Source of the DNA: Nemertoderma westbladi
Lineage: Eukaryota; Xenacoelomorpha; Nemertodermatida; Nemertodermatidae
Assembly (NCBI GenBank): GCA_032718475.1
Contig: JAUCBJ010001691.1
Coordinates: 1 to 22,079, forward strand
Length of the DNA: 22,079 bases
Reading direction: 5' to 3'
Part shown: positions 1 to 8,932 of the stretch, piece after piece
How the letters are laid out: each line of letters opens with the position of its first letter
Position numbering within the stretch: the first letter of the stretch is position 1
Made by a program: the position numbers and the translations under genes
The notes under the pieces: model-generated
What the model saw: the letters and a program-made list of their open reading frames with translations, nothing else
Database searches by the model: none
What the model was told of the DNA's origin: nothing

Positions 1-1
1 G

Positions 2-394
2 GAAGAACTGAAATCTATGGTCGAGTCGCAATGGAACTTCCCCGGACCCGGACTCCCGTTTGATTTATCAGAAGCTGCCTGGGAAGACATACACCGGATG
101 GGAGTAGCCAAGGAAACCATCGATCCAGCTGTGTGGAAGAGATCCGCAGCCGGATACGCACAGGGATTCTTCAGCTCTATGGAGCGAGTAAAAGAACAAC
201 TGTTTCAACAACCTCAAGGACCTCAAGAGCAGGGACAACTGCTTTATCAAGTTAGAGAAAGAATTCTGCGAATTAGGCTAATCTTATCGGCCTTTGAGGA
301 GGCTTCTAAAAGAAGACAAGACACGTCGTTGCAAGTTGCCGTAAAGACTTGGTTTCAACGGGTGAGTCGCCAGGTTCAAGGAACAGCTCAGTAG
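2..394 (+). CDS. N-terminal gag segment of BEL/Pao element (partial, ends at in-frame TAG)
   Basis: The frame is open from base 2; the first ATG is at 17. It encodes about 130 residues with an aromatic, proline-containing start (WNFPGPGLPF) followed by a helical, glutamine- and arginine-rich stretch. I recognise no domain. It is in the same frame as the gag-protease frame that follows and is separated from it only by TAG at 392-394. No ATG occurs in that frame between 395 and 1042. The simplest reading is that this is the N-terminal part of one gag protein, cut by a nonsense change (CAG-to-TAG type) or bridged by stop readthrough. A separate small accessory ORF is possible but less likely. 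Confidence 0.6.
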   Translation, partial: EELKSMVESQWNFPGPGLPFDLSEAAWEDIHRMGVAKETIDPAVWKRSAAGYAQGFFSSMERVKEQLFQQPQGPQEQGQLLYQVRERILRIRLILSAFEEASKRRQDTSLQVAVKTWFQRVSRQVQGTAQ

Positions 395-3300
395 AAAGCT
401 CAGCTGGAGGAGCGCTCAACCCATGGAGAATCAACAGACGCTACTTTTTCCCAAGTGGAAAGTGAAGCGACGGCAGAGAAACCGCATAAGAGGGATGCCA
501 TTGACATCTATCTGTCAGACTATCAACGTTTTTTAGGTGATGAAGAGTTGAGGAGAAGGTTAGAGGGGCTTAGTCCTAATAGTGAAGGAGCCCAGCGTGT
601 GTTGGACGCAATTGATGTGGATAGGTTAGCTGCGAACCAAGCTAAATTCAATGAAAGCATCCGCATCGCTAAGGTTCAAGAAGAACAAGTAAAGAAAAAA
701 CGTATAGAAGATAGAAAGACAGCAGCAGCGGCAGTGGCAGCGTCAGAAGCGGAACGAAAAGCGGCAGAAGTGGATAGAAAAGCGGCAGAGGCAGCGGCAG
801 AGGCAAAAGCGGCAGCGGCAGAGGCAAAAGCGGCAGCTGCAGCAGTAGAAGCCAAAAGAAAGGCGGCCGAAGCGGAAAGAAAAGTGGCAGCAGCAGAAGC
901 GGAAAGAAAGGCGGCCGAAGCGGAAAGAAAAATAGCAGTGGCAGAAGCAGAACGGAGGGCATCTGAAGAGACAACCCAACTAGAGTTGGAAAATCTTCAA
1001 GAGAGACAAGACAACTTTAATAAACAGTTAACAGCTAGTAATATGCAGATGATGAATCGATCTACTCCCAAAAGACAAGGTTATACATCATCTGAGGAAG
1101 GCGATACCACCGACACTGAAGGCAAAGGAAATAGATCTCACCTAAGCAGACGTAAAAGAACATCCCACCGTCAGAAATTGCCTGATTTGCCTCCAGCTGT
1201 TCGAAGGCAACTAAATAACACCAACTTAGGTAGTACAGAACCCACAGACCAAATAATTACAATAGAGAGACTCCCTACTATAGTAGATGAGCCTGAAATA
1301 ATTAGGCCTGTTCCCGAAGCCACCCTTTCGGTCGTAGAGACACCTGTACTCCCTGAACCTACCTCTCAATTCCCTTTGCACAGCACTAAGCTACCTGTGC
1401 CCAGCAGAACAGCCCATGAGACAGTTCATGCCCTGGACTCCGAGCGAAATATTCATGATTTGTCGCCCGTTGTCCCTCGTCCGCCCGCTACAACGTTGGC
1501 GAATCCCGCTTCGGCGGTTGAATGGGTGGATGAGAGACGACGGGGGATGGATCTCCTGCTCGGACAGATGCAGGAGACCGTTCAGCAATTCAAGGGCACA
1601 GTAAGGGAAAGTAGATTAGAGTTGCAAGAAGTGCAGCAAAGTATCGCGCTAGAACGCGATAAATTAGTAAATACACAAAAGGGTATACCAACACCCCCCG
1701 TAACAATGTGTCAACCTGTTAGGTCTGAAGTATCTCATGCGCAAGGTGTGGAGCCTACACGCATCTATACTGCTAGCGAAGTAGAAACTCCTATAGTGAA
1801 CCCTATTAAGGGTAATTATAGACCTGTTGATAATGATATTCCCTATAGACCGGATCATAATCCGAGAAATTTATATACCGATAACTCGATATTAAATAAT
1901 ACGATGGCCCAAGAAAGTTTTACACGTCAAATGGCTAGAACCGAAGCCCGGCAAGCGGTAAAGGTGGGAGAGATCGTCAAGTTCAATGGAGATGAGATGA
2001 AATGGTTACCTTTTAATGAATATTACAAAGATAACATACAGAACTCTGTGCTATCTAATGGAGAGAAACTTAGATTCCTCATCGAGTGCTTGGAAGGATC
2101 TCCCAAGTTAATGGCGTTAAAGTTTATTGGACATCCAGACGGATTAAGACAAATTTGGGATACACTAAACATCAGGTATGGTAATAGGAATAACATAGCT
2201 GGGTATTTGTATGCAAAGTTGGTAGCGCCCCGAAAGTTTATTAGCAGCGGAATTATAGAGTTTTCCGATGAGATTCAGGAGATCTGCAGACAATTAGATT
2301 GGCTAGGTAAGTCTCATGAGTATCAGAATGCTATGGTTATTAGAGCAGTGGCTTCTACTTTACCGAAGGGTGGAGTAGGTACACGCTGGGATAAGAAAGT
2401 GTTATATATGATGGAACAACAACGACGAGACCCTACCATGGCTGATCTCATGTCATTCCTAGATGGAGAAGTGAAATTACAGCTCCTGAAACTGTCCAGA
2501 GAGAAGACACCGGAAAACAAGGTAAGTGAAAAACACGTCGCTAGGAGAAAGGTAACACCAGTGTGTTATACAGATGACGGCGAAAGCCAGACTTCTCAAG
2601 GAGAAGATAGCGGGAAAGACACTGACAGATCTTATTACGTAAATAAAATGCCTAAAGATCAGGTAAGTAAATTCAAGTCTCGAACCAATGACAGGAGAGA
2701 ACAGGTAAGAAAAACTCCTCCTACGTCTCCCAAGAGAATTCAGGTGAGAAAGCCCGAAGAAAGGACAAGTGTACACAATGTTACTCAGAGTAAGGTAAGT
2801 AACATCAAACCGAAATGTGCGCTATGTGATGGGACCCATCGCTTAAATATGTGTGATGAATTTCTAAAGAAATCATTAACTGAGAGACGTGAAGTCATGT
2901 GGGATAAGCGGTTGTGTTATAATTGCCTCAGACATGGACACCAACGGCGAACCTGTTACTCTGACACAAGATGTGCCAAGTGCGGTGCGAAACATCATAT
3001 CTTGTTACACACTGAATTCGAGCGAAATAGTCCGAGTCAGGTAAGTGATTCCGAACTACATGTCCAATTCAGTGATGTGAAAGACACTGATCAATCTGAG
3101 ATGGAAGGATTCTATACGGACGAGTTCTCCGACGAAAACGAATCCTGTTACACGATAAATACCACAGTGTATCGAGCACTCACGTATGAAAAGGATACGG
3201 ACAGCGACCTTACCCTAACTACTTCTGATCAACAACCATTTTGGAAAGCGCCAACTTCCAATGTAGGGATTAGAGAATTTCCTGTGGTACAGGTAAGGGT

Positions 3301-3949
3301 CCACGGACCAAAAAGGAGTTATGTAGTGAACGCCCTCCTTGACTCCGGTAGTACAGGAACATTCATCGACAAAGAGCTAGCCGAGGACATATTTGCTGGA
3401 CAACCCAAGTTCCGAACTAAGCTAAATATGTCAGGAATTATGCAAGTTTGGAAATCTACAGTAACGGCGGATTATTATGTAGGTGCGTTGTCCACCCCCC
3501 AGGACGAACTAGGAGAACGTAGCATAAGGTCAGTGAAAATGGTGGCTATAAAGAATTTCGCTACTACTCAAGCAGACCTTTATAATTGGGACGAGGATGA
3601 GAGCATTCAATATCTTAAGATACCTCGATTCCAGACAGATTATCCTGGAGTGCAAATACTCATCGGCCAAAACGCGCATGAGGCGCTCGAGACATTGGAG
3701 AAACGGCCTGCTCAACCGCAGCCACTACAGACCTATGCGGTAAGAACTAGAGTAGGTTGGTACTTTACTGGCCCTTCCCGTAGAACTCTCATGGAAAGAT
3801 TACCGAAAGATCAGGTATATCAAGTGCGAGAATGGGAAGTTGAGAACAGTGAGTTCGACGATCCAACTGAGGGAACTCCATACTCCTCAGACAACGACGA
3901 TATACATCAACTTTACTCAAGAGGTCGTAGAGCCCAACTCCTACGATAA
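395..3949 (+). CDS. BEL/Pao gag-protease frame (DUF1759, zinc knuckles, DUF1758)
   Basis: An uninterrupted frame of about 1185 codons to TAA at 3947-3949. From about 720 to 970 it encodes a highly charged Ala/Glu/Lys coiled coil built from AEAERKAAE-like repeats. A Ser/Pro-rich linker follows. A gag-like DUF1759 domain lies at about 1963-2420 (KFNGDEMKWLPFNEYY start, RYG near the end). Zinc-binding motifs lie at 2816-3010, including CYNCLRHGHQRRTC and a partial CAKCGAKHH. An aspartic protease segment at about 3290-3780 carries the active-site motif LLDSGSTGTFID. These proteins form the particle and process the polyprotein. The first in-frame ATG is at 1043, inside the coiled-coil flank, so translation must start upstream of the TAG at 392. 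The frame passes to pol by an overlapping +1 change. Consensus splice-donor sequences are unusually frequent here (see findings). Confidence 0.88.
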   Translation, partial: KAQLEERSTHGESTDATFSQVESEATAEKPHKRDAIDIYLSDYQRFLGDEELRRRLEGLSPNSEGAQRVLDAIDVDRLAANQAKFNESIRIAKVQEEQVKKKRIEDRKTAAAAVAASEAERKAAEVDRKAAEAAAEAKAAAAEAKAAAAAVEAKRKAAEAERKVAAAEAERKAAEAERKIAVAEAERRASEETTQLELENLQERQDNFNKQLTASNMQMMNRSTPKRQGYTSSEEGDTTDTEGKGNRSHLSRRKRTSHRQKLPDLPPAVRRQLNNTNLGSTEPTDQIITIERLPTIVDEPEIIRPVPEATLSVVETPVLPEPTSQFPLHSTKLPVPSRTAHETVHALDSERNIHDLSPVVPRPPATTLANPASAVEWVDERRRGMDLLLGQMQETVQQFKGTVRESRLELQEVQQSIALERDKLVNTQKGIPTPPVTMCQPVRSEVSHAQGVEPTRIYTASEVETPIVNPIKGNYRPVDNDIPYRPDHNPRNLYTDNSILNNTMAQESFTRQMARTEARQAVKVGEIVKFNGDEMKWLPFNEYYKDNIQNSVLSNGEKLRFLIECLEGSPKLMALKFIGHPDGLRQIWDTLNIRYGNRNNIAGYLYAKLVAPRKFISSGIIEFSDEIQEICRQLDWLGKSHEYQNAMVIRAVASTLPKGGVGTRWDKKVLYMMEQQRRDPTMADLMSFLDGEVKLQLLKLSREKTPENKVSEKHVARRKVTPVCYTDDGESQTSQGEDSGKDTDRSYYVNKMPKDQVSKFKSRTNDRREQVRKTPPTSPKRIQVRKPEERTSVHNVTQSKVSNIKPKCALCDGTHRLNMCDEFLKKSLTERREVMWDKRLCYNCLRHGHQRRTCYSDTRCAKCGAKHHILLHTEFERNSPSQVSDSELHVQFSDVKDTDQSEMEGFYTDEFSDENESCYTINTTVYRALTYEKDTDSDLTLTTSDQQPFWKAPTSNVGIREFPVVQVRVHGPKRSYVVNALLDSGSTGTFIDKELAEDIFAGQPKFRTKLNMSGIMQVWKSTVTADYYVGALSTPQDELGERSIRSVKMVAIKNFATTQADLYNWDEDESIQYLKIPRFQTDYPGVQILIGQNAHEALETLEKRPAQPQPLQTYAVRTRVGWYFTGPSRRTLMERLPKDQVYQVREWEVENSEFDDPTEGTPYSSDNDDIHQLYSRGRRAQLLR

Positions 3950-5065
3950 GGCCCTATCGGTGGAGGAAGAAAGAGCCAAGCAGATCCAAGAGACAACTAC
4001 TCGTTTTCTTAAAGATCAAGGTAGATATGAGATCGGTCTTCCTTTCCGAAAGCGAGAACCAAAGTTCATTAACAACAGACCTTTGGCAGAGAAGAGAATT
4101 GCTCAACTACATCGACGCCTTACGGCAAATTCTTCAGCTAAAGAAATGTATCAAACGCAGTTGAAGAAGTTTATTAGCAAGGGATATGCGGAGCTAGTAC
4201 CGGAAGAAACACCTATAACTGAGAGAACGTATTATTTAACTCACCATTACGTTCCCAAACCCGGTAAACCCCATGAAGTACGAGTGGTGTTTGACGGTTC
4301 CGCCCTTTATATGGGCCAATCTCTTAATTCTGAATTGTTACCCGGACCCAACTTACTCCAATCCTTGTTGGGAATACTATTAAGATTAAGACAATATTCC
4401 ATTGCTTTCGCCTCAGATATAGAAGGCATGTTCTTACAAGTCAAAGCGCTGGATAGGGATCGAGATAGCCTACGATTTTTGTGGTGGCCTGAAGGAGACC
4501 TCAATAAGAAACCGGTGGAGTACTGGATGACCATCCAAGCTTTTGGGATAATCTCGAGCCCTTCAAACGCCTGTTCCGTGGTGCGCACCACTGCGGATGA
4601 CAACCGAGACGCCTTCTCTAAAGAAGTGATCGACAATATCAAACGAGACATCTACATGGACGATAATCTGAAGTCCCTTCCATCAGTAGAAGAAGCCATT
4701 GAGGTCGCTAAAGGAACGGTAGAATGCTTAAAGAAAGGAGGATTTCGATTAACTAAATTCACTAGCAACTCCCGTGAGTTTCTGGAGTCGATCCCGGTAG
4801 AAGATCGAGGAGCAAAAGACCTAGATCTAATAAAGGATGATCTCCCAGAAACTAAGACCCTTGGTTTGAAATGGGACACAGAAAGAGATATCCTGTTTTT
4901 CCAACTAAAACAGCGAGATAATCCAGTTCGGACTAAACGGATATGTTTAAGTATCCTGAGCACTTATTTCGATCCATTGGGATTTATTAGCCCAGTTATA
5001 TTGATTGCTCGGAGTTTAGTACAACAAATGTGGCTTGAAAACCACTCATGGGACGATCCACTTAA
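3840..5065 (+). pseudogene. BEL/Pao pol: reverse transcriptase and Peptidase_A17-like region, interrupted
   Basis: This frame overlaps the end of the gag-protease frame by about 110 bases and lies +1 relative to it. It has no early in-frame ATG (the frame opens with TTG), so it would need a frameshift to be expressed. It holds an N-terminal pol segment (RYEIGLPF), reverse-transcriptase motifs (VRVVFDGSA, the catalytic Asp in FASDIEGMF, QAFGIISSPSNA, and the YMDD box at about 4654-4668), then a Peptidase_A17-like stretch (YFDPLGFISPVILIAR). BEL elements more often have YVDD, so YMDD is a small variation. At 5062-5065 the coding sequence is split by the TTAA-flanked element. The ORF then runs about 10 codons into that element before a stop. 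The function would have been reverse transcription of the element RNA. Confidence 0.88.
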
Positions 5066-5083
5066 GGGGGCGGTACACCACCT
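5062..5083. repeat. Left target duplication (TTAA) and 18-bp terminal inverted repeat
   Basis: TTAA at 5062-5065 is followed by GGGGGCGGTACACCACCT at 5066-5083, which is the exact reverse complement of 6434-6451. Confidence 0.92.
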
Positions 5084-6451
5084 GGTGTCAAAAAATTGAA
5101 AAAAAATTTTTTTGCCGAATATTGTGTGAAATTTTATGTAGATTCCGAATCTGAAATCGGTTTTGTCATATCTCGATTGGATCTCGAGTTATACGTCTTT
5201 AACTGACACCATGTTGACGGACAGACTGACAGACAGACCGACAGACAGTCTGGATAGGGTCAAAAGTGAAAACTGACAGCGGAAATGAAATCCTTGACCA
5301 GGAAAACCCCAATAGAGAGAATTTTAATTAGCTAATGTGATTCCTTATACTTTTGACGGACAGACTGACAGACAGACCGACAGACCGACAGACAGTCTGG
5401 ATAGGGTCAAAAGTGAAAACTGACAGCGGAAATGAAATCCTTGACCAGGAAAACCCCCATAGAGAGAATTTTAATTAGCTAATGTGATTCCTTATATTTT
5501 CGACGGACAGACTGACAGACAGACAGACCAACAGACCGACAGACAGTCTGCATAGGGTCAAAAGTGAAAACTGACAGCGGAAATGAAATCCTTGTCCAGG
5601 AAAACCCCCATAGCGAGAATTTTAATTAGCTAATGTGATTCCTTATACTTTTGACGGACAGACTGAAAGACAGACCGACAGACAGACCGACAGACAGTCT
5701 GGATAGGGCCAAAGTGAAAACTGACAGCGGAAATGAAATCCTTGACAAGGAAAACCCCCATAGCGAGAATGTTAGTAGATTTTATTCTTTCTAAAGTCTT
5801 GACAGACAAACAGACAGAAATACTGACAGACTTCAGAAATTCATGAATTAGAGTTGGGCACTTGGGGGTTTGAATAAGTTACAGTTAGGTACCGAAAGGG
5901 TTAAAACTTTAACCTCATTTTTCTCAGAATGTCATTTTTTGACCTCAAAAATGTATCTAGTCCGCCAATTTTCAATGAATTGAGCTGAAATTTGGAAAGT
6001 ATCTCCAGACCGACGCACTCTTTAGAAATTGTGGTCAAAATTTTTTTTTTTAGCTTCGTTCGTTTTTTATTCAATGTTAAATGTCGAAATTTCGTGATTT
6101 TTTCGTTCAAAATGAAAAGTAATTTTTGATTGGCTATAAAAAAAGATCAAAACAAAATTTTAAAAATTTGACCACAATTTCTGTTTATCATGACTTGGAG
6201 AATATGCACACCAAATTTCGAGCGAAAATAATTATAAATAAATAGGTAGATAGGTTTTGTAATATAGTCAATATTTATTAATATTAACTATTATTAAATT
6301 ATTATAAATAGTTAATTCGAAAAAATTTTTTTGCCAAAAGTTGTATCTACAACCCAACTCTAATTGTGCCAATTTTCGAAAATACTTGACAATGTTGAAG
6401 CACACGACAATGATTTTTGTAAAAAATGCGCTTAGGTGGTGTACCGCCCCC
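5066..6451. mobile_element. TTAA-flanked non-autonomous DNA transposon inserted in pol (Kolobok- or piggyBac-type)
   Basis: The 1386-bp insert has perfect 18-bp terminal inverted repeats, GGGGGCGGTACACCACCT at 5066-5083 and its complement at 6434-6451, and is bordered on both sides by TTAA (5062-5065 and 6452-6455). Skipping the element and one TTAA brings pol back into the same frame, which shows a clean insertion. TTAA duplications are typical of the piggyBac and Kolobok superfamilies. The G-rich outer end seems less like piggyBac, so I lean weakly to Kolobok. There is no transposase ORF. The interior holds a four-unit tandem repeat, then AT-rich DNA. A short internal inverted pair (ATTAGAGTTGGG near 5847, complement near 6353) lies inside. 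Confidence 0.88.
5216..5775. repeat. Four-unit tandem repeat (139-151 bp) with GACA/GACC microsatellite core
   Basis: Units start at about 5216, 5355, 5502 and 5653 with GACGGACAGACTGA. Each carries a GACAGAC/GACCGACAG microsatellite ending in CAGTCTG, then GATAGGGTCAAAAGTGAAAA, a GACAGCGGAAATGAAATCC block and an ATTAGCTAATGTGATTCC block. The unit length varies with the number of GACA steps. The fourth unit is truncated and followed by more degenerate GACAGACA sequence to about 5830. The array is wholly inside the TTAA-flanked element. Confidence 0.88.
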
Positions 6452-6455
6452 TTAA
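6434..6455. repeat. Right 18-bp terminal inverted repeat and target duplication (TTAA)
   Basis: AGGTGGTGTACCGCCCCC at 6434-6451 is followed by TTAA at 6452-6455; it mirrors the left end without mismatch. Confidence 0.92.
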
Positions 6456-6693
6456 GGGAGAATTATTAAAGAAGTGGATGAAATGGGAAGATTCTCTACC
6501 AGCCATCGAAAACTTCATAATTTCCCGTTCATATTTTGGTCATGTTCTCCCTACGTATTCATATCAACTCCATGTGACATCTTTGAGGAACTCATGGTCA
6601 ATACATTTAGCTCGATGTAGACCAATAGTAGACCCGGCCAAAACTTTTAATGGCAAGGCATTACCGGGTTTGAAATACCAGTATAACTCTTGA
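6452..6693 (+). pseudogene. Continuation of BEL/Pao pol after the insertion (end of Peptidase_A17 region, decayed RNase H start)
   Basis: After the right TTAA the reading frame continues the pol sequence with GELLKKWMKWEDSLPAIENF, matching the WxxW-type spacing of BEL pol downstream of the Asp-Asp-Pro-Leu that precedes the insert. A QLHV motif near 6565 corresponds to the start of the RNase H-like segment. Beyond it the expected catalytic Asp-Ala-Ser pattern is not visible. A short segment (LARCRPIVDPAKT) only weakly recalls the later RVAPLK region. The frame ends at TGA at 6691-6693. The rest of pol, including integrase, is not found downstream. Confidence 0.72.
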
Positions 6694-8338
6694 TATCTAT
6701 GTCATAATCTAGTTATTTTGACATTTCCTTTTTGGTCAATCTCAGTATTGAATGATCAGCTTCATCCACATGTGATAAGGTAGGTTCAATATTCCTGTTT
6801 GGTTGGGTTATTAGCATAGATAGTGAATGCGTGGATTTCTTACAATTCATGGAACTTAAATTCGTTTATACATTAGTTTGCTTGGCATTACCTAAGTAAA
6901 CTCCGAGGTCAACCTGTAAGGAAGTCTGATGACTCTAGTCCCGACCCGTTAACTATGTAGTTACCGGCCCGTTAACCACATTGTATCTATTGACTTTTAA
7001 ATATGATCAATGTTTGAGATTTTACAAGCTATTTTTTTTACCAGATACAATAGTTACTGTTTTTTCCAGATGACCCCCATAATATCATATGAATGTTCGA
7101 ACTAGAAATTTTAGAATTTTTTACAATAATTGCTAGGCTTCCTAATTAATTCGATTAGCTATCATCAACTGTTATATTTCTAGAGAACTACGCAAACATA
7201 CAGTACCATTTTAATTATTAAAAAAAACATTACAAAAAAACATTAAAAAACATACCGATGACAATTAAAAGAACAATGCGACTCACCGTATAAGAAACTA
7301 CTACTATATCAATTTTCTAGAACAAGTCCCATTTAAATACAGAGACCTGGAAACTCACTAGCTATTCCATGAAGAAAACACTAAATGTGAGTAATCAAAG
7401 GTCTAACTAATGATCAATAACTAATAATCATAACTAATGATCATCATTAGTTATGAATTCCAAACCCAATTCTCCATATCGAAATGGTCACACAAGAAAA
7501 AGTACTGTAGTACCCAACTCAAAATTTGGTATATTATAAATATTATTATATCGTATGTTGGAACGCAGGAACATACTATACTGTACAGTAGAATCCACTC
7601 TAATCTACAGTACTTTGCTAAGGTTATGCACTTTATTTGTACTATCCCTTACGGTATCGATTTATGAAGACGGGTACAATAAAATAAGATGCACAGTAGG
7701 CCTACAGCTTTCCTCTAAACTGGAAATAACAAATATAGTTACCGTAGAAACATCACCTAAATGTTATAATCGCTGAAATTTGTAATATATAATAATTAGG
7801 TTAACACTTAAACATGTCAGGTTAGGACATAAATATCAGCCCAATTTAGATTCTTAACCTTGTCTAAAGTTACAGAAAGGCCACGCTAATAATATAAACA
7901 TAATTTATCTAACTTTCCTGCATATTCTTGTAACTAATTGTATAATTAAAGGCATTTGAAATCGAAACACTAAACTTGAATGCCGTCTCCATAGCAACTG
8001 GATCTAAACATCAGACAAAAAAGATTGTCATTATTTCGTAATTGAACTATATTGACTTTGTCGAAGATTTCAATCCATTATGACATGCTGTTTTGGAGTT
8101 GCTATGCTTTAAATGAGAATTACGTGGTCCTTAGCAACTAGGTCGTTATTTCAAAATGCCCAATGTCAAAAATTTTAAAAACGCCATTTCCTCAATACGT
8201 GGGACCTATAGAACTCAAAACATCAAAAAAATTGAATCCGTCCAAAAATTTTCGGTATACCATTGTGGCTGCCGGACTATTAGGCCTAATTCTGAAATAT
8301 CAATGTTTTCACAAGTTTTTTTATAATTTCAAGGAAAT
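6694..8338. other. AT-rich non-coding stretch
   Basis: No convincing gene, RNA or known element is visible. Short ORFs here lack domain features and have AT-driven composition. It may include decayed BEL 3' sequence. A perfect hairpin sits at 7428-7456. Confidence 0.5.
7428..7456. repeat. Perfect 13-bp inverted repeat with 3-nt loop
   Basis: TCATAACTAATGA is followed by the loop TCA and its exact complement TCATTAGTTATGA. Related ACTAATGATCA and ACTAATAATCA copies lie just upstream (7404-7430). No flanking U-run supports a terminator role; it may be a small palindrome from local duplication. Confidence 0.75.
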
Positions 8339-8545
8339 GCTAGCTAGTAAAAAAAACACTAGCTACACATTAATAAATAATATATAATAATGTTCTCGAA
8401 CACTTACCAATAACAAAAATATATAAAAGTATAGTATTTTTAAAATTTCAAAAATTCTAGCTAGTAAATAACACTAGTTACCATAAAAAAAATATCTCTA
8501 CTAATGTTCTAGAACATTCACCAATATCAAAAAAGCACTAAAAAG
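8339..8545. repeat. Two diverged copies of a ~118-bp unit
   Basis: Both copies begin CTAGCTAGTAAA (about 8340 and 8458) and continue with AACACTAG, then AATGTTCT-GAAC and CACCAATA-like blocks. The copies differ by point changes and small gaps. They sit directly before the inverted 15-bp array. Confidence 0.6.
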
Positions 8546-8552
8546 CCTCTAT

Positions 8553-8790
8553 CAGGAACCGGACAATTCGGTCCCGGACATTTCGGTCCCGGACATACAA
8601 TTCGGTCCCGGACAATTCGGTCCCAGACAATTCGGTCCTAGGACACTCGGTCCTAGGACAATTCGGTCCCCGACAATTCGGTCCCGGACAATTCGGTCCC
8701 ATTTATTTAGTGTTTTGGGACCGAATTGTCCGGGACCGAATTGTGAGGGACCGAATTGTCCGGACCGAATTGTCCGGGACCGAATTGTCC
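8553..8790. repeat. Inverted array of 15-bp repeats (fold-back type)
   Basis: Left arm 8553-8700 holds about nine copies of GGACAATTCGGTCCC and close variants. A 16-bp AT-rich spacer (about 8701-8716) follows. The right arm, about 8717-8790, holds about five copies of the complement GGGACCGAATTGTCC. Each unit is also quasi-palindromic (GGGAC/GTCCC). The whole would fold into a long hairpin. Arms made of short tandem repeats are the hallmark of fold-back transposons, including sea urchin TU elements, whose outer arms are described as 15-bp repeats. No clear target duplication is visible. Confidence 0.8.
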
Positions 8791-8931
8791 TACATCCACC
8801 TCTTCCACCCGGTCGCATTCGAGACATTTGGCCGGCCTGGTCCGGAGACAGCCACATTCCTCCGCGAGTTAGGGTCCCGCCTCCACGCCATCACCCACGA
8901 ACCCCAATCGCACCAGTTTCTCCTCCAGAGA
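8791..8931 (+). pseudogene. Relic of a non-LTR retrotransposon ORF2 C-terminus
   Basis: Forty-seven codons read in one frame from 8791: IHLFHPVAFETFGRPGPET, then ATFLRELGSRLHAIT and HQFLLQR. This resembles the conserved tail of LINE-encoded reverse transcriptases (PVAVETLG...F...LG.RI...T...R...FLxQR). The local GC content is high compared with its surroundings. The relic is boxed between the inverted 15-bp array and the 48-bp satellite, and its usual continuation after FLLQR is replaced by satellite DNA. It has no start or stop of its own. Confidence 0.6.
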
Positions 8932-8932
8932 C

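Larger units (their letters stand above)
1..6693 (+). mobile_element. BEL/Pao LTR retrotransposon, interrupted and 3'-decayed
   Basis: The region encodes, in order, a gag-like protein with a DUF1759-type domain, CCHC-type zinc knuckles, a retropepsin-like DUF1758 segment, a reverse transcriptase with YMDD, and a Peptidase_A17-like region. This order is diagnostic of BEL/Pao elements. The reading frame is already open at base 2, so the element starts upstream of the window, and no LTR is visible. A foreign TTAA-flanked element occupies 5066-6451. Homology resumes for about 240 bases after it and then fades near the RNase H region. No integrase is recognisable. The first 5 kb look young, with a single stop and a single frame change, whereas the 3' end looks eroded or truncated. 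Confidence 0.9.

Noticed and set aside
669-979. Minus-strand Leu/Pro- or Cys/Phe-rich ORFs opposite the gag coiled coil
   Set aside because: They are antisense shadows of the AEAERKAAE-type repeats; the composition is explained by the complementary codons.
8163-8387. Plus-strand ORF of 74 codons in AT-rich DNA
   Set aside because: Lysine- and isoleucine-rich composition as expected from AT bias; no motif, no splice or promoter support.
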